A stretch of DNA of 64,000 bases from Bacteroidetes bacterium GWF2_41_31 (GCA_001769215.1 MEOL01000025.1:39715-103714); one strand, 5' to 3'. Counted from the stretch's first letter, positions 46,945-55,775 are shown. Numbers and translations are program-made. The notes: generated by a model not told the origin, from the letters alone.

Positions 46945-47640
46945 TTATCCATTTCGCCCGATTTTTAACAGCGAATCTTTATTTAGTATTTTAAAATAAT
47001 CAGAGTTGGAATCCACAATGCCTTCTTCTTTCCATTCTTTTAATACCCGAATCACACTTTCTTTGGTCAGCCCAGTAAGTTCTGCCAGATCCTGGCGCGA
47101 AAGATTTGACTTAAACTCTTGTGACTGAAACACATCTTCTGAAAGGTATATCAACGTTTCAGCCAGTTTGCCCTGCATGTGTTTGTGAGCCAGGTTGCCA
47201 ATGTTTTGGTAATGCCTGATTATTTTTTTATTTAAGAACGCGATCATATCAAGAGCAAACTGACTGTTTTCTTCCAATACTTTTTTAAAGGATTCGACCT
47301 GGATAAAGCAGGCGGACGATTCCGTTAAAGCAGTTACCGTGTAATGGTGCCGGTTATCCCTTAAAAACCCGGGACCAATAATCAAGGTCATCGGTCTTAC
47401 AACACTCATGATAAAACAGTCTCCCCCATGGTTTTCAATATGGATTTTAACCAGGCCTTTAGTCAAACACGCAATGTGGGTAAGAGGTCCGCCTTGTTTA
47501 ATCAAGGTTTCCCCCGCACCAAACCTGATCTCAAACCTCGACTCATTTATTTTATCTAACTGCCCATCAGTTAACGACTGAAATAAGCTCAACTTTCGAT
47601 TGCAATCAGCACAATTAGTCGACTGGCATGTTTCTGTCAT
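46945..47640 (-). CDS. Crp/Fnr family transcriptional regulator with N-terminal cysteine motif
   Basis: A 231-aa Crp/Fnr regulator: cyclic-nucleotide-binding-type beta-roll (about 20-140), long dimerisation helix (about 130-165) and a C-terminal HTH with NLSRQDLAELTGLTKESVIRVLKEW (about 180-204). The recognition helix keeps the Glu and Arg used by FNR at TTGAT. N-terminal cysteines at 5, 10 and 13 (CQSTNCADC) plus Cys111 could bind an Fe-S cluster or metal. It diverges from the cytochrome cluster and the 209-bp intergenic region has an FNR box. Likely a redox-responsive regulator of the adjacent genes; the effector is inferred. Confidence 0.88.
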   Translation of the reverse strand: MTETCQSTNCADCNRKLSLFQSLTDGQLDKINESRFEIRFGAGETLIKQGGPLTHIACLTKGLVKIHIENHGGDCFIMSVVRPMTLIIGPGFLRDNRHHYTVTALTESSACFIQVESFKKVLEENSQFALDMIAFLNKKIIRHYQNIGNLAHKHMQGKLAETLIYLSEDVFQSQEFKSNLSRQDLAELTGLTKESVIRVLKEWKEEGIVDSNSDYFKILNKDSLLKIGRNG

Positions 47641-47715
47641 ATATTAATTTTTTGTGTACATTTGTTGAATAGAGTTCACATCCATGTTGTACCACTGCAA
47701 ATATCAACAAATTTA

Positions 47716-47729
47716 TTGATAAATATCAA
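47716..47729. promoter_or_regulatory. Perfect FNR-type box TTGAT-N4-ATCAA
   Basis: TTGATAAATATCAA is an exact match to the FNR consensus half-sites (TTGAT and ATCAA, 4-bp spacer) and extends to ATTGAT/ATCAAT. It is 76 bp upstream of the regulator ATG and 120 bp upstream of the hexaheme lipoprotein ATG, so it could act on either strand. Confidence 0.65.
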
Positions 47730-47848
47730 TCAGAAATGGATTTATTACAATTATACTTGAATACATGTCAATCACACCATTTAATTAGAGAAGGACAGAA
47801 TCCTTAATCTTGTGGTGCGAAATCATTCTAACTAAAATTATCATAATC

Positions 47849-48910
47849 ATGAAAAAAATCAACAACTTTTTCTTTATCGGTTCAGTAGCTTTGATGCTCA
47901 TCGTCAGTGCTTCTTGTACAAAAGAGGGCCCTCAGGGGATTGCCGGTAAAGATGGCACAAACGGTACCAATGGTACCGATGGAACCGACGGAACAGCAAC
48001 CTGCGTCGAATGCCACAGCAGCAATCAGGTTATTTACGCCAAGGAAAACCAATGGGCAGCATCGATGCACGCTACCGGAGCAGCTTTTGAAAGAAACGAA
48101 GGCGAATGTGCAATTTGCCACACAAGCCAGGGATTCCGTGGCAATCTGGATGGGAGTTACGACTGGACAGCAGCAGGAGCTATGATTAACAATCCTAATC
48201 CACAAAACTGTTACACATGCCACGAAATTCACCAAACCTACACCGCGGCTGACTTAACATTAACCGTTCCGGCTGACGCCGCTATTGCGCTCAGAAACAC
48301 CACCAATACCCACAATTTTGGTAAAGGCAATGTTTGTGCCAGCTGTCACCAGGGACGTGATGTGGTTCCTTTCCCTGTAGCCGGTGGAGATTCCATCGTA
48401 GTTGGCTCCTCACGTTATGGTGTTCACCATGGTCCTCAATCCAACACCCTTGCTGGTGTAGGTATGGGATTATTTGAAGTGGGTAGTGGTCTGGTTAACT
48501 CAGCTCATGCAACACTAATTGCTGATGCTTGTGTAACTTGTCACATGGCTGAAGCCTACGGAACTCAATCAGGTGGTCACACTATGTGGATGGGTTACGA
48601 CTATCACGGATCCGCTGTTCTGAATACAGTTGGTTGCGAAGTAAGTGGTTGCCATGAAGGTGAAGAGGTACAGGCAATTACTGAAGAATTTCAGGGTGAA
48701 ATTGCCACCTTATTGGCTGATCTGAAACTGAAATTGGATGCTGCCGGTATTACTGCCGAAGGAAGCGACAATGCAATTCCTGATACTTACTCAGGACTTG
48801 TTGCCGGCGCTTGTTTAGATTACAAAGCCCTTACAGAAGACAAGAGTCTGGGTGTTCACAATCCCAAGTATGTTAAAAAATTGCTTGAAAACCTGAATGC
48901 AGCTTTATAG
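47849..48910 (+). CDS. Hexaheme c-type cytochrome lipoprotein with collagen-like linker
   Basis: A 353-aa protein from the ATG at 47849. It has a lipoprotein signal (lipobox VSASC), then a short collagen-like segment GPQGIAGKDGTNGTNGTDG, and then five CXXCH motifs (CVECH, CAICH, CYTCH, CASCH, CVTCH) and one CX4CH (CEVSGCH), all in the mature part. It is expected to be anchored in the outer membrane with a flexible spacer. It is the first gene of the cytochrome cluster and the closest one to the FNR box. A terminator lies 26 bp after the stop. Partner and electron acceptor are unknown; an outer-surface electron exit is possible. Confidence 0.85.
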   Translation: MKKINNFFFIGSVALMLIVSASCTKEGPQGIAGKDGTNGTNGTDGTDGTATCVECHSSNQVIYAKENQWAASMHATGAAFERNEGECAICHTSQGFRGNLDGSYDWTAAGAMINNPNPQNCYTCHEIHQTYTAADLTLTVPADAAIALRNTTNTHNFGKGNVCASCHQGRDVVPFPVAGGDSIVVGSSRYGVHHGPQSNTLAGVGMGLFEVGSGLVNSAHATLIADACVTCHMAEAYGTQSGGHTMWMGYDYHGSAVLNTVGCEVSGCHEGEEVQAITEEFQGEIATLLADLKLKLDAAGITAEGSDNAIPDTYSGLVAGACLDYKALTEDKSLGVHNPKYVKKLLENLNAAL

Positions 48911-48935
48911 TGTATTAAAGAAATATGAATGATCT

Positions 48936-48965
48936 AAAAAAGGCTTCAGTTTTGAGGCCTTTTTA
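48936..48965 (+). terminator. Intrinsic terminator after the hexaheme lipoprotein gene
   Basis: AAAAAGGC(T)TCA-GTTT-TGAGGCCTTTTT stem with a single G-U pair and a U-tract. It could reduce read-through into the downstream cytochrome genes. Confidence 0.65.
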
Positions 48966-48994
48966 GTAATTAAAAACCATAGAAATTAAAAGAT

Positions 48995-49384
48995 ATGAAA
49001 CGTTACTACAATTCCTCGTTATTCGTTCTGTTGGTGGCTACTCTTTTCTTTGCTTCCTGCCAGTATGATTTTGAAGTGAAACCCGCTCCGGAGCCACCAC
49101 CAGATCCAGGTGACACCCTTAGTTTTTCAGCTGAAATAATACCCATTTTCACTGCAAAATGTGTCGCATGCCATGGGGGTAGCCAAGTTCCGGATTTAAG
49201 GGCTGACAACGCATACAACAGTATCCAAACCATGAGCTTAGTAAACCTGACAGTTCCCGCCGACAGTGAGATTTATACCTGGCCAAATCCAACCAATACG
49301 GCTAAACATGCCTGGAAGAAATATTCAGCTGCCGAAGCCGCAAAAGTGCTATTTTGGATTGAACAAGGAGCATTAAACAATTAA
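48995..49384 (+). CDS. Monoheme c-type cytochrome lipoprotein
   Basis: A 129-aa lipoprotein (signal MKRYYNSSLFVLLVATLFFASC, lipobox FASC) with a Pro-rich spacer (KPAPEPPPDPGD), one CVACH heme motif at about residue 57, and a C-terminal region NTAKHAWKKYSAAEAAKVLFWIEQGA that fits the class I cytochrome c pattern (a C-terminal helix with W/Q-type residues). It may shuttle electrons at the outer membrane between larger cytochromes. It is followed after 12 bp by the DUF5777 barrel gene, and probably forms an operon with it. Single-heme small lipoproteins like this are frequent in Bacteroidota. Confidence 0.82.
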   Translation: MKRYYNSSLFVLLVATLFFASCQYDFEVKPAPEPPPDPGDTLSFSAEIIPIFTAKCVACHGGSQVPDLRADNAYNSIQTMSLVNLTVPADSEIYTWPNPTNTAKHAWKKYSAAEAAKVLFWIEQGALNN

Positions 49385-49396
49385 AAAAACTGAACG

Positions 49397-50281
49397 ATGA
49401 ATACACTCATTAAAAACACGACAATAGGCCTGCTGATGTTCCTGCTTATGGGAGGATCACTGGTGGCACAAGAAGAAACCGTTGTTGAAGACAAACCGGT
49501 TCGCTCACCTTTTGAAAGCGGAATATTAATCGACAACCAAACTTCAGTAATACCTGCGGCCAAAACACTTGAAATGCTTATTCAACATCGGTTTGGGAAC
49601 TTTAATGCCAATGGCATTAAGGATTTGTATGGAATTTATGCCCCGGGGGCTAATATCCGCATTGGATTTAACTATACCCTGATCAATAACCTGATGATTG
49701 GATACGGTATTACCAAGAATAACATGTACAGCGACTTCCAGGTAAAATACACTGTTCTCGAACAAACTCGCTCTAACAGCATGCCGGTCTCCATTACCTT
49801 GTATGGAAACATGGCCATCGATGGCAGAAACAAAGAGGTATTTGGCCTGGACTATAAATCCACCCACAGGTTATCCTATTTTGGGCAATTGATCGTTGGA
49901 AAAAAATTCAACGATTGGTTATCCCTTCAGGTAAACACCAGTTTTTCGCATTACAACCTGGTTGACACCTCTTACGATCATGATGCGGTAGGCGTAGGTA
50001 TTTCAGGTAGAATTAAATTCTCCCCGCAATCCTCCATTATATTCCAGTATGACGTTCCATTGAGAATAAAAAGTATTTCGGAAAACAGAGGATTCAAACA
50101 TCCTTCCTTACCAAACTTTGCCATTGGATATCAAGCTTCTACCGGAACCCATGATTTTCAGGTCTATATTTCCACTGCCAGCGGAATCATACCTCAGGAC
50201 ATGTACATGCGCAACTCGAACAATTTCCTGAATGGGGATTTCATGATTGGATTCACCATCACACGACTCTGGGGTTTCTAG
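49397..50281 (+). CDS. DUF5777 beta-barrel outer-membrane protein
   Basis: A 294-aa protein with a signal peptide (ending near LVAQ) and alternating hydrophobic/polar beta-strands typical of an outer-membrane barrel, ending in an aromatic residue (ITRLWGF). Segments RSPFESGILIDNQTSV, IQHRFGNFNANGIKDLYGIYAPGANIRIGFNYTLINNLMIGYG match DUF5777. Relatives lie next to cytochrome and YceI genes in many Bacteroidota, but no activity is known. It is 12 bp after the monoheme lipoprotein gene, making it a candidate for the porin of a porin-cytochrome conduit; that role is my inference. Confidence 0.82.
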   Translation: MNTLIKNTTIGLLMFLLMGGSLVAQEETVVEDKPVRSPFESGILIDNQTSVIPAAKTLEMLIQHRFGNFNANGIKDLYGIYAPGANIRIGFNYTLINNLMIGYGITKNNMYSDFQVKYTVLEQTRSNSMPVSITLYGNMAIDGRNKEVFGLDYKSTHRLSYFGQLIVGKKFNDWLSLQVNTSFSHYNLVDTSYDHDAVGVGISGRIKFSPQSSIIFQYDVPLRIKSISENRGFKHPSLPNFAIGYQASTGTHDFQVYISTASGIIPQDMYMRNSNNFLNGDFMIGFTITRLWGF

Positions 50282-50332
50282 CAATTCTGGTTTTGGGAAT
50301 GCAAGGCTAAACTTTTATTTCTTGAAAACACC

Positions 50333-50370
50333 ATTCCCCGCCAGATACTCACAAGCATCTGTCGGGGAAT
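50333..50370. other. Strong hairpin between the barrel and heptaheme genes
   Basis: ATTCCCCG(C)CAGAT and ATCTG(T)CGGGGAAT pair at 13 of 14 positions around a 10-nt loop, ending 19 bp before the next ATG. No T-tract follows. Possible RNA processing or stabilising element in the operon. Confidence 0.5.
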
Positions 50371-50388
50371 ATTAATCAACCATCAGCT

Positions 50389-51351
50389 ATGAGCAGATTT
50401 GTAGCAAAATCAATTGTAATCGGTGTCATTTCATTGTGGATGATTGTTTCCGCATCTGCATCCAATGCTGAAGACACCGTTGTTTTTGAAAATGCTGAAT
50501 TTAACCATCAGTGTTTTAAGTGTCATGGTCAGAAAACTTACCACTATTTCAATGAAGCATCAGGTAAGGTAGTTAAAGAACGGATGAACCCTTATTTTGT
50601 GATGGATTCAATCGAATTTTATCAAAGCAATCACAAAAGTTTTATGTGCACTGATTGTCATTCATCTGATTATGAAAATTTTCCGCACAATGGCGAGCTT
50701 CGTATGGAACAAAAGTTCAACTGCATGGATTGCCATGGCGGTGACGACACCTACGCTCAATATCAATTTGAGAGAATAGAGGAAGAATTCCAGGCAAGTG
50801 TACATTCAACCAAACACAGCGATGAATTTACCTGTTGGATGTGTCATAACCCACACTCTTATAAGATTAACGCGAGGAATAACGACAACATCAACGATGT
50901 AATTGTTTACGACAACAATATCTGCCTGAGTTGCCATGCCAATTTAGATAAGTACCAGTTGATTTCGGATCTGACCAACCCCAATGTTCTGGTAACTCAT
51001 GAATGGCTGCCCAATCAGGCCTTGCACTTTAGCAAGGTTCGCTGTATTGAGTGCCATACCGAAATCGACAAGGAGATGCTGATCGCACACAAGGTACAGG
51101 TAAAAGAAAAAGCCGTGAGGCGGTGTGTTGAATGCCATTCGCAGAATTCGCTGTTGATGGCTACATTGTATAAATTTGAAACAGCTGAAAAGCGTAACAA
51201 ACTTGGCTTTTTCAACGCGACCATTTTATCCGATCACTATATTATAGGTGCCAATCGAAATTACTATCTAAACGTTGCCAGTCTCATCATCTTTGGTTTT
51301 GTCCTTTTGGGAATTACAATTCATGCCATCATCAGAATAATGACTAAATAA
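50389..51351 (+). CDS. Heptaheme c-type cytochrome with C-terminal membrane anchor
   Basis: A 320-aa protein with an N-terminal signal segment (VIGVISLWMIVSASASNA), seven CXXCH motifs (CFKCH, CTDCH, CMDCH, CWMCH, CLSCH, CIECH, CVECH) in the periplasmic domain, and a single C-terminal helix (about 290-313, NVASLIIFGFVLLGITIHAII). The layout matches the heptaheme CbcA component of the Geobacter CbcBA quinol-oxidising complex. It is followed one base later by a b-type cytochrome gene, the expected partner. The pair likely oxidises quinol and passes electrons into the periplasm. The comparison is by architecture only. Confidence 0.82.
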   Translation: MSRFVAKSIVIGVISLWMIVSASASNAEDTVVFENAEFNHQCFKCHGQKTYHYFNEASGKVVKERMNPYFVMDSIEFYQSNHKSFMCTDCHSSDYENFPHNGELRMEQKFNCMDCHGGDDTYAQYQFERIEEEFQASVHSTKHSDEFTCWMCHNPHSYKINARNNDNINDVIVYDNNICLSCHANLDKYQLISDLTNPNVLVTHEWLPNQALHFSKVRCIECHTEIDKEMLIAHKVQVKEKAVRRCVECHSQNSLLMATLYKFETAEKRNKLGFFNATILSDHYIIGANRNYYLNVASLIIFGFVLLGITIHAIIRIMTK

Positions 51352-51352
51352 T

Positions 51353-51961
51353 ATGGAACAGAAACTATACTTATATCCGGTCTGGCTCAGAATTTGGCAT
51401 TGGGCAAATGCAGTGCTATTTCTACTTTTGCTCTTCACAGGCTTAAGTCTCCAGTACTCTTCCGTTGAATTTTCATTCATAGATTTTGATTTGGCTGTTA
51501 CGATGCACAATGTATCCGGAATCGTTATTACCATTGCCTATTTTATGTTTGTGTTCGGAAATAGGTTTACTTCCAATGGTCGGTTCTACAAAGCCAAACG
51601 AAAAGGATATATTTTGGATTTGATGGTGCAAATAAAGTATTACATTTATGGGATCTTCGTACATCAAAAAACCCCTTTCCCTGTCACCGGGAATAGAAAA
51701 TTCAACCCGCTTCAAAAGCTGAGTTATGTGGCCTCTATGTATTTTCTCTTACCCATCCTGATCCTGAGTGGATTCGCCCTGATATTTCCCGAGATAATCA
51801 TTAAAAATGTTTTTGGCATGAGCGGAATTCACCTCACAGGATTGGTACATATTAGTTCTGGATTTGCACTTTCTATTTTCCTGTTTATTCATGTTTATTT
51901 CTGTACCATTGGAAAAACCCCGCTGAGCAATTTTAAAAGCATGATCAACGGGTGGCATTGA
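51353..51961 (+). CDS. Cytochrome b561-type membrane protein
   Basis: A 202-aa integral membrane cytochrome b of the bacterial b561/HydC type, with four helices and paired His residues: WLRIWHWANAVLFLLLLFTG, HNVSGIVITIAY, GIHLTGLVHISSGFALSIFLFIHVY. These are expected to hold two hemes b and to take electrons from quinol. It begins one base after the heptaheme cytochrome gene, so the two almost certainly form one complex. It fits the role of CbcB in CbcBA of Geobacter. No neighbouring hydrogenase or formate dehydrogenase is encoded. Confidence 0.85.
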   Translation: MEQKLYLYPVWLRIWHWANAVLFLLLLFTGLSLQYSSVEFSFIDFDLAVTMHNVSGIVITIAYFMFVFGNRFTSNGRFYKAKRKGYILDLMVQIKYYIYGIFVHQKTPFPVTGNRKFNPLQKLSYVASMYFLLPILILSGFALIFPEIIIKNVFGMSGIHLTGLVHISSGFALSIFLFIHVYFCTIGKTPLSNFKSMINGWH

Positions 51962-52065
51962 TTTTTAAACATATAAAACTACAAGAGAACTACTTATCCC
52001 AATAAAATTTATTCTTAAAGATAAATTGACATTGTAAATTAACTATTTACCATACCTGTTTGAAG

Positions 52066-54861
52066 ATGCAGAAAACAAAATACACCCTTAGTTTTTTCAG
52101 GACAATCGTCATCGTAACCATCTTCGTTGCCACAAACGGCTTATTTGCCCAGTCGACCGAAGATTGTCTGATGTGTCATGAAGACCACGATTTAAGCACA
52201 GAAATCAACGGTAAAAAGGTCTCCCTTTATGTGAACGCAACGACGTTACAGAATTCGGTACATAATCAGGTTGAATGCGCCTCTTGCCATAAAGAATCAA
52301 GTCCCGACGAATTTCCACATGCCGATGGCGTTCAGAAAATGCCTACGGTAAACTGCGGAAGTTGCCATAAAGGTGCAGAAATGGAGTTTACCAGAGGGAT
52401 TCATGGCATAGCCTTTAAAGCCAACGCTCCATACGCACCTGATTGCAAGGAATGTCACGGAACCCACACCATACTGTCATCCCAAAATCCTAAATCGCGC
52501 ACCTATAAAATGAACATTCCATTTTTATGTGGAAACTGTCATAAAGAAGGTGCACCCATCGGGAGACTATACAATATTACGGTACATAATATCGTCGAAA
52601 ACTACAGTCAGGGCATACATGGCAAGGGATTGTTCGAAAAAGGACTACTCGTTACTGCGACTTGTAACGACTGCCATGGCAACCACCTGATACTTGCAGC
52701 CAGTGATAAGGGATCGTCGGTTGCGCCCAAACACATTGCACAAACCTGCATGAAGTGCCACGCGAACATCGAAAAAACTCATAAAAAGGTAATTAAAAAT
52801 GAACTCTGGGAAGATCGCCCCGGCGCAGTTCCTGCCTGTACTGATTGTCACCCGCCTCATGTCGTAAAAACGGAAAGGAATGAAGAAGCCTTTTCCAATA
52901 ATTCATGTTTGGCATGTCATGACCAGGGCGACAAGACAAAAATGAAACTCTTTAAGGGAGATACCATTGTAGGTATTGATGCCTCCCATATAGCCAATTC
53001 GGTGCATTACAACATAAATTGCATAAAATGCCACACCGATGTAAGTTCAAAATTCGAGCGGCCTTGTCAGGAACTAAAACGGGTTGATTGTTCCAATTGC
53101 CACAACGCTGTCTCCAATATATATTTTGACAGCGGCCATGGCAAAGCGTTTTTGGATCACCGGACAGATGCACCCTATTGTACTGACTGTCACGGGACAC
53201 ACCAAACCAAGTCGAAGTTCGATGACACTTCGCCAACTTACAGGTCGGCAATTCCCAAGCTTTGCGGGGGATGCCACAAAAAAGGCGGACAAGCTAACCT
53301 GATGACCGAATTAAAGGAAGTAAATGCTTACAGCGATTATACTACCAGCATTCATGGAAAAGGATTGAATGAAAAGGGATTGCTGGTAAGTGCCATTTGT
53401 ATCGACTGTCATACCGCACATCATGAACTGAAAGAGGCGGACAGCGCCTCATCAGTAAACCCGAGTAATATTCCTGGTACCTGTGCCAAATGCCATAAGA
53501 GTATTTACGAAGATTATATCAACAGCGACCACAGCATCAGGGACAATACCAGCATGCTGCACTATCCAACCTGTACTACCTGTCATTCGGCACATGTCAT
53601 TAGTGAAATTGATAAGGATAAGTTCATGAACGAAATAACCATACAATGTGGTTCTTGTCATCAGAAATTATCGGAAACTTACAAGGAGACTTACCATGGT
53701 AAAGCCTATCAACTTGGCGACATGAAGGCCGCGCGATGTTCAGATTGTCATGGAGCACATAAGATTCTAAAAGTTGAGAACCCTGATTCAAAAGTGGGTT
53801 TCAAAAACATTGTAAACACCTGCAAGCAATGTCATAGCAATGCAACTTTAGAATTTACAGGTTATTTAACACACGCCACCCACAACGATAATGATGTTCT
53901 GTATTATTCATTTTGGGGGATGACCATATTGCTGGTATCTGTTTTTGCTTTCTTTGGGCTTCACACCCTGATATGGTTGCCACAATCATTAAACCAGAGA
54001 AAAAAGAACAAACACAAACTACCGGAAGGACCTGTGAAATACTATCGGCGTTTTAATAAAAGGCAACGTTTCACACATCTTCTGGTTATTCTTAGTTTTC
54101 TGTTATTGGCCCTTACGGGAATGACCCTGAAATTTGCCCACATGGAATGGGCCACTTTTATGGCCAATTTGCTCGGCGGCGTTAAAGCAGCCGGGAACAT
54201 TCACCGATTTGCAGCGGTGGTCACATTTGGATATTTTACCTTCCATTTATTGACCTTGTTTCAGTTAAGGGCTAAGGCAGGTGTAGGTGTGAAAGAATTT
54301 CTCTTCGGTAAAAACTCATTGATGTTCAGCAAACAGGACATCAAAGATTTAGGTGCTTCCATCAAGTGGTTTTTCGGATTGGGCCCACGTCCGGAATATG
54401 GCCGTTGGACCTACTGGGAGAAATTTGATTACATGGCCGTGTTCTGGGGGGTAGCCGTCATTGGATTCTCTGGTCTCATCTTGTGGTTTCCTGAATTCTT
54501 TACCTTATTCTTCCCCGGATGGGTCATCAATGTAGCACAAATTATCCACAGTGATGAGGCCTTACTGGCCACCGGGTTTATCTTTACCATTCACTTTTTC
54601 AATACCCACCTGCGCCCTGAATCGTTTCCCATGGATACGGTTATTTTCACCGGCCATGTACCTTTGGAAGAGTATAAAAAAGACAGGCCCCGTGAATACC
54701 AGGAACTGGTTGAGTCTGGCAAACTGGATTCAGTAGTGGTAACAAAAGAATTCTCCAAACCCTGGTTGAGAACAATAAGATTCTTTGGTTTTCTTTTCTT
54801 GTCGCTTGGAGTGATCATGGTTTTGTTAATTGTATATTCATTATTGATGGGTGTTTATTAA
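52066..54861 (+). CDS. 19-heme cytochrome c fused to a membrane cytochrome b (CbcL-like)
   Basis: A 931-aa fusion. After a signal peptide (ending FAQ), residues about 33-600 hold nineteen CXXCH motifs, from CLMCH to CKQCH, with a duplicated five-heme block: hemes 4-8 and 12-16 share the pattern CxxCHGTH ... IHGKGLxEKGLLV ... CxDCH ... CxKCH. From about residue 605 a b-type domain has five to six helices with conserved His (RFTH, HRFAAVVTFGYFTFHLL, IHSDEA, HFFNTH). Such a multiheme c plus HydC/FdnI-like b fusion is the CbcL architecture (nine hemes in Geobacter), here doubled. It probably oxidises quinol and moves electrons across the periplasm. Confidence 0.88.
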   Translation: MQKTKYTLSFFRTIVIVTIFVATNGLFAQSTEDCLMCHEDHDLSTEINGKKVSLYVNATTLQNSVHNQVECASCHKESSPDEFPHADGVQKMPTVNCGSCHKGAEMEFTRGIHGIAFKANAPYAPDCKECHGTHTILSSQNPKSRTYKMNIPFLCGNCHKEGAPIGRLYNITVHNIVENYSQGIHGKGLFEKGLLVTATCNDCHGNHLILAASDKGSSVAPKHIAQTCMKCHANIEKTHKKVIKNELWEDRPGAVPACTDCHPPHVVKTERNEEAFSNNSCLACHDQGDKTKMKLFKGDTIVGIDASHIANSVHYNINCIKCHTDVSSKFERPCQELKRVDCSNCHNAVSNIYFDSGHGKAFLDHRTDAPYCTDCHGTHQTKSKFDDTSPTYRSAIPKLCGGCHKKGGQANLMTELKEVNAYSDYTTSIHGKGLNEKGLLVSAICIDCHTAHHELKEADSASSVNPSNIPGTCAKCHKSIYEDYINSDHSIRDNTSMLHYPTCTTCHSAHVISEIDKDKFMNEITIQCGSCHQKLSETYKETYHGKAYQLGDMKAARCSDCHGAHKILKVENPDSKVGFKNIVNTCKQCHSNATLEFTGYLTHATHNDNDVLYYSFWGMTILLVSVFAFFGLHTLIWLPQSLNQRKKNKHKLPEGPVKYYRRFNKRQRFTHLLVILSFLLLALTGMTLKFAHMEWATFMANLLGGVKAAGNIHRFAAVVTFGYFTFHLLTLFQLRAKAGVGVKEFLFGKNSLMFSKQDIKDLGASIKWFFGLGPRPEYGRWTYWEKFDYMAVFWGVAVIGFSGLILWFPEFFTLFFPGWVINVAQIIHSDEALLATGFIFTIHFFNTHLRPESFPMDTVIFTGHVPLEEYKKDRPREYQELVESGKLDSVVVTKEFSKPWLRTIRFFGFLFLSLGVIMVLLIVYSLLMGVY

Positions 54862-55112
54862 TGCTAATCCGGAAGATCGTAAACAGGATACAGTTAGACA
54901 TAATCGCTTTTGGAACGAAAGTTGCATCCTATAAAATATCATGGGTAAAAAAAAAGTTCAAACGGTATTATTACTAATTTTGGGAAAATATCACTTATAA
55001 TAATTGTATCAATGATCAAACTGAACCAAAATAACCAGATAAACGATAATTTCAACTATCATAAAAATAACAACTTTTGAATCTATTAATTATTAATCAA
55101 ATTATTACAACT

Positions 55113-55601
55113 ATGTTAATTAGAAGTTTAATGATCGGATGTTTCCTGTTTTTCTTAGGAAGCTCAGCTTTGACGGCTCAGGATTTTGAATACGTCGGAG
55201 CAAAAAAATGCAAAATGTGCCACAATAAGCCTGCAACAGGTGACCAGTACAAAAAATGGGCTGATTCAAAACATGCCCATGCCATGGAGAGCTTAAAAGG
55301 TGATGAAGCAAAAGACCCTAAATGTTTAAAATGCCACTCAACTGCGGGGAGTGTTAAATCAGATTTAATCGTTACCCTTACTGTTGAAGAAGGCGTTTCT
55401 TGCGAATCATGCCATGGAGGAGGAAGCAAATATTTTCCAAATGCCATCATGAAAGACAAAGAAAAAGCAAAAGCTAACGGGTTGAAAATACCAGACGAAA
55501 AAACCTGTATTGCTTGCCATAATGCTGAAAGCCCCCATTTTAAAGGATTTAACTACAAAGAGGCTAAGGAAAAAATTGCTCATCCAACACCCAAAGTTTA
55601 G
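55113..55601 (+). CDS. Tetraheme cytochrome c554-type protein
   Basis: A 162-aa soluble periplasmic cytochrome (ATG at 55113; signal MLIRSLMIGCFLFFLGSSALTAQ) with four heme motifs: CKMCH, CLKCH, CESCH, CIACH. The order, with CHSTAGS and CESCHGGGSKY, fits the c554/c-prime tetraheme family, which binds stacked hemes and transfers electrons between membrane and other proteins. No methionine-ligated or catalytic site can be seen. It lies 251 bp after the 19-heme gene and 243 bp before the NapC-like gene, with a large palindrome in the latter gap. A role as periplasmic shuttle is inferred. Confidence 0.83.
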   Translation: MLIRSLMIGCFLFFLGSSALTAQDFEYVGAKKCKMCHNKPATGDQYKKWADSKHAHAMESLKGDEAKDPKCLKCHSTAGSVKSDLIVTLTVEEGVSCESCHGGGSKYFPNAIMKDKEKAKANGLKIPDEKTCIACHNAESPHFKGFNYKEAKEKIAHPTPKV

Positions 55602-55775
55602 TTCATTTTAATAGGGATCATCCTACGAAGAATTACTTGCATTAGAAAATGTAGCCTGAGTGATCAGTAGGATGTACTTTAATGATTTAGTTTGCATCGC
55701 TTGTTTGATTCAATAATAAATTACGTTTTTATAGGCCGATAGCTAATTCATGTTAAAAAATATGCTTCAATCCAA

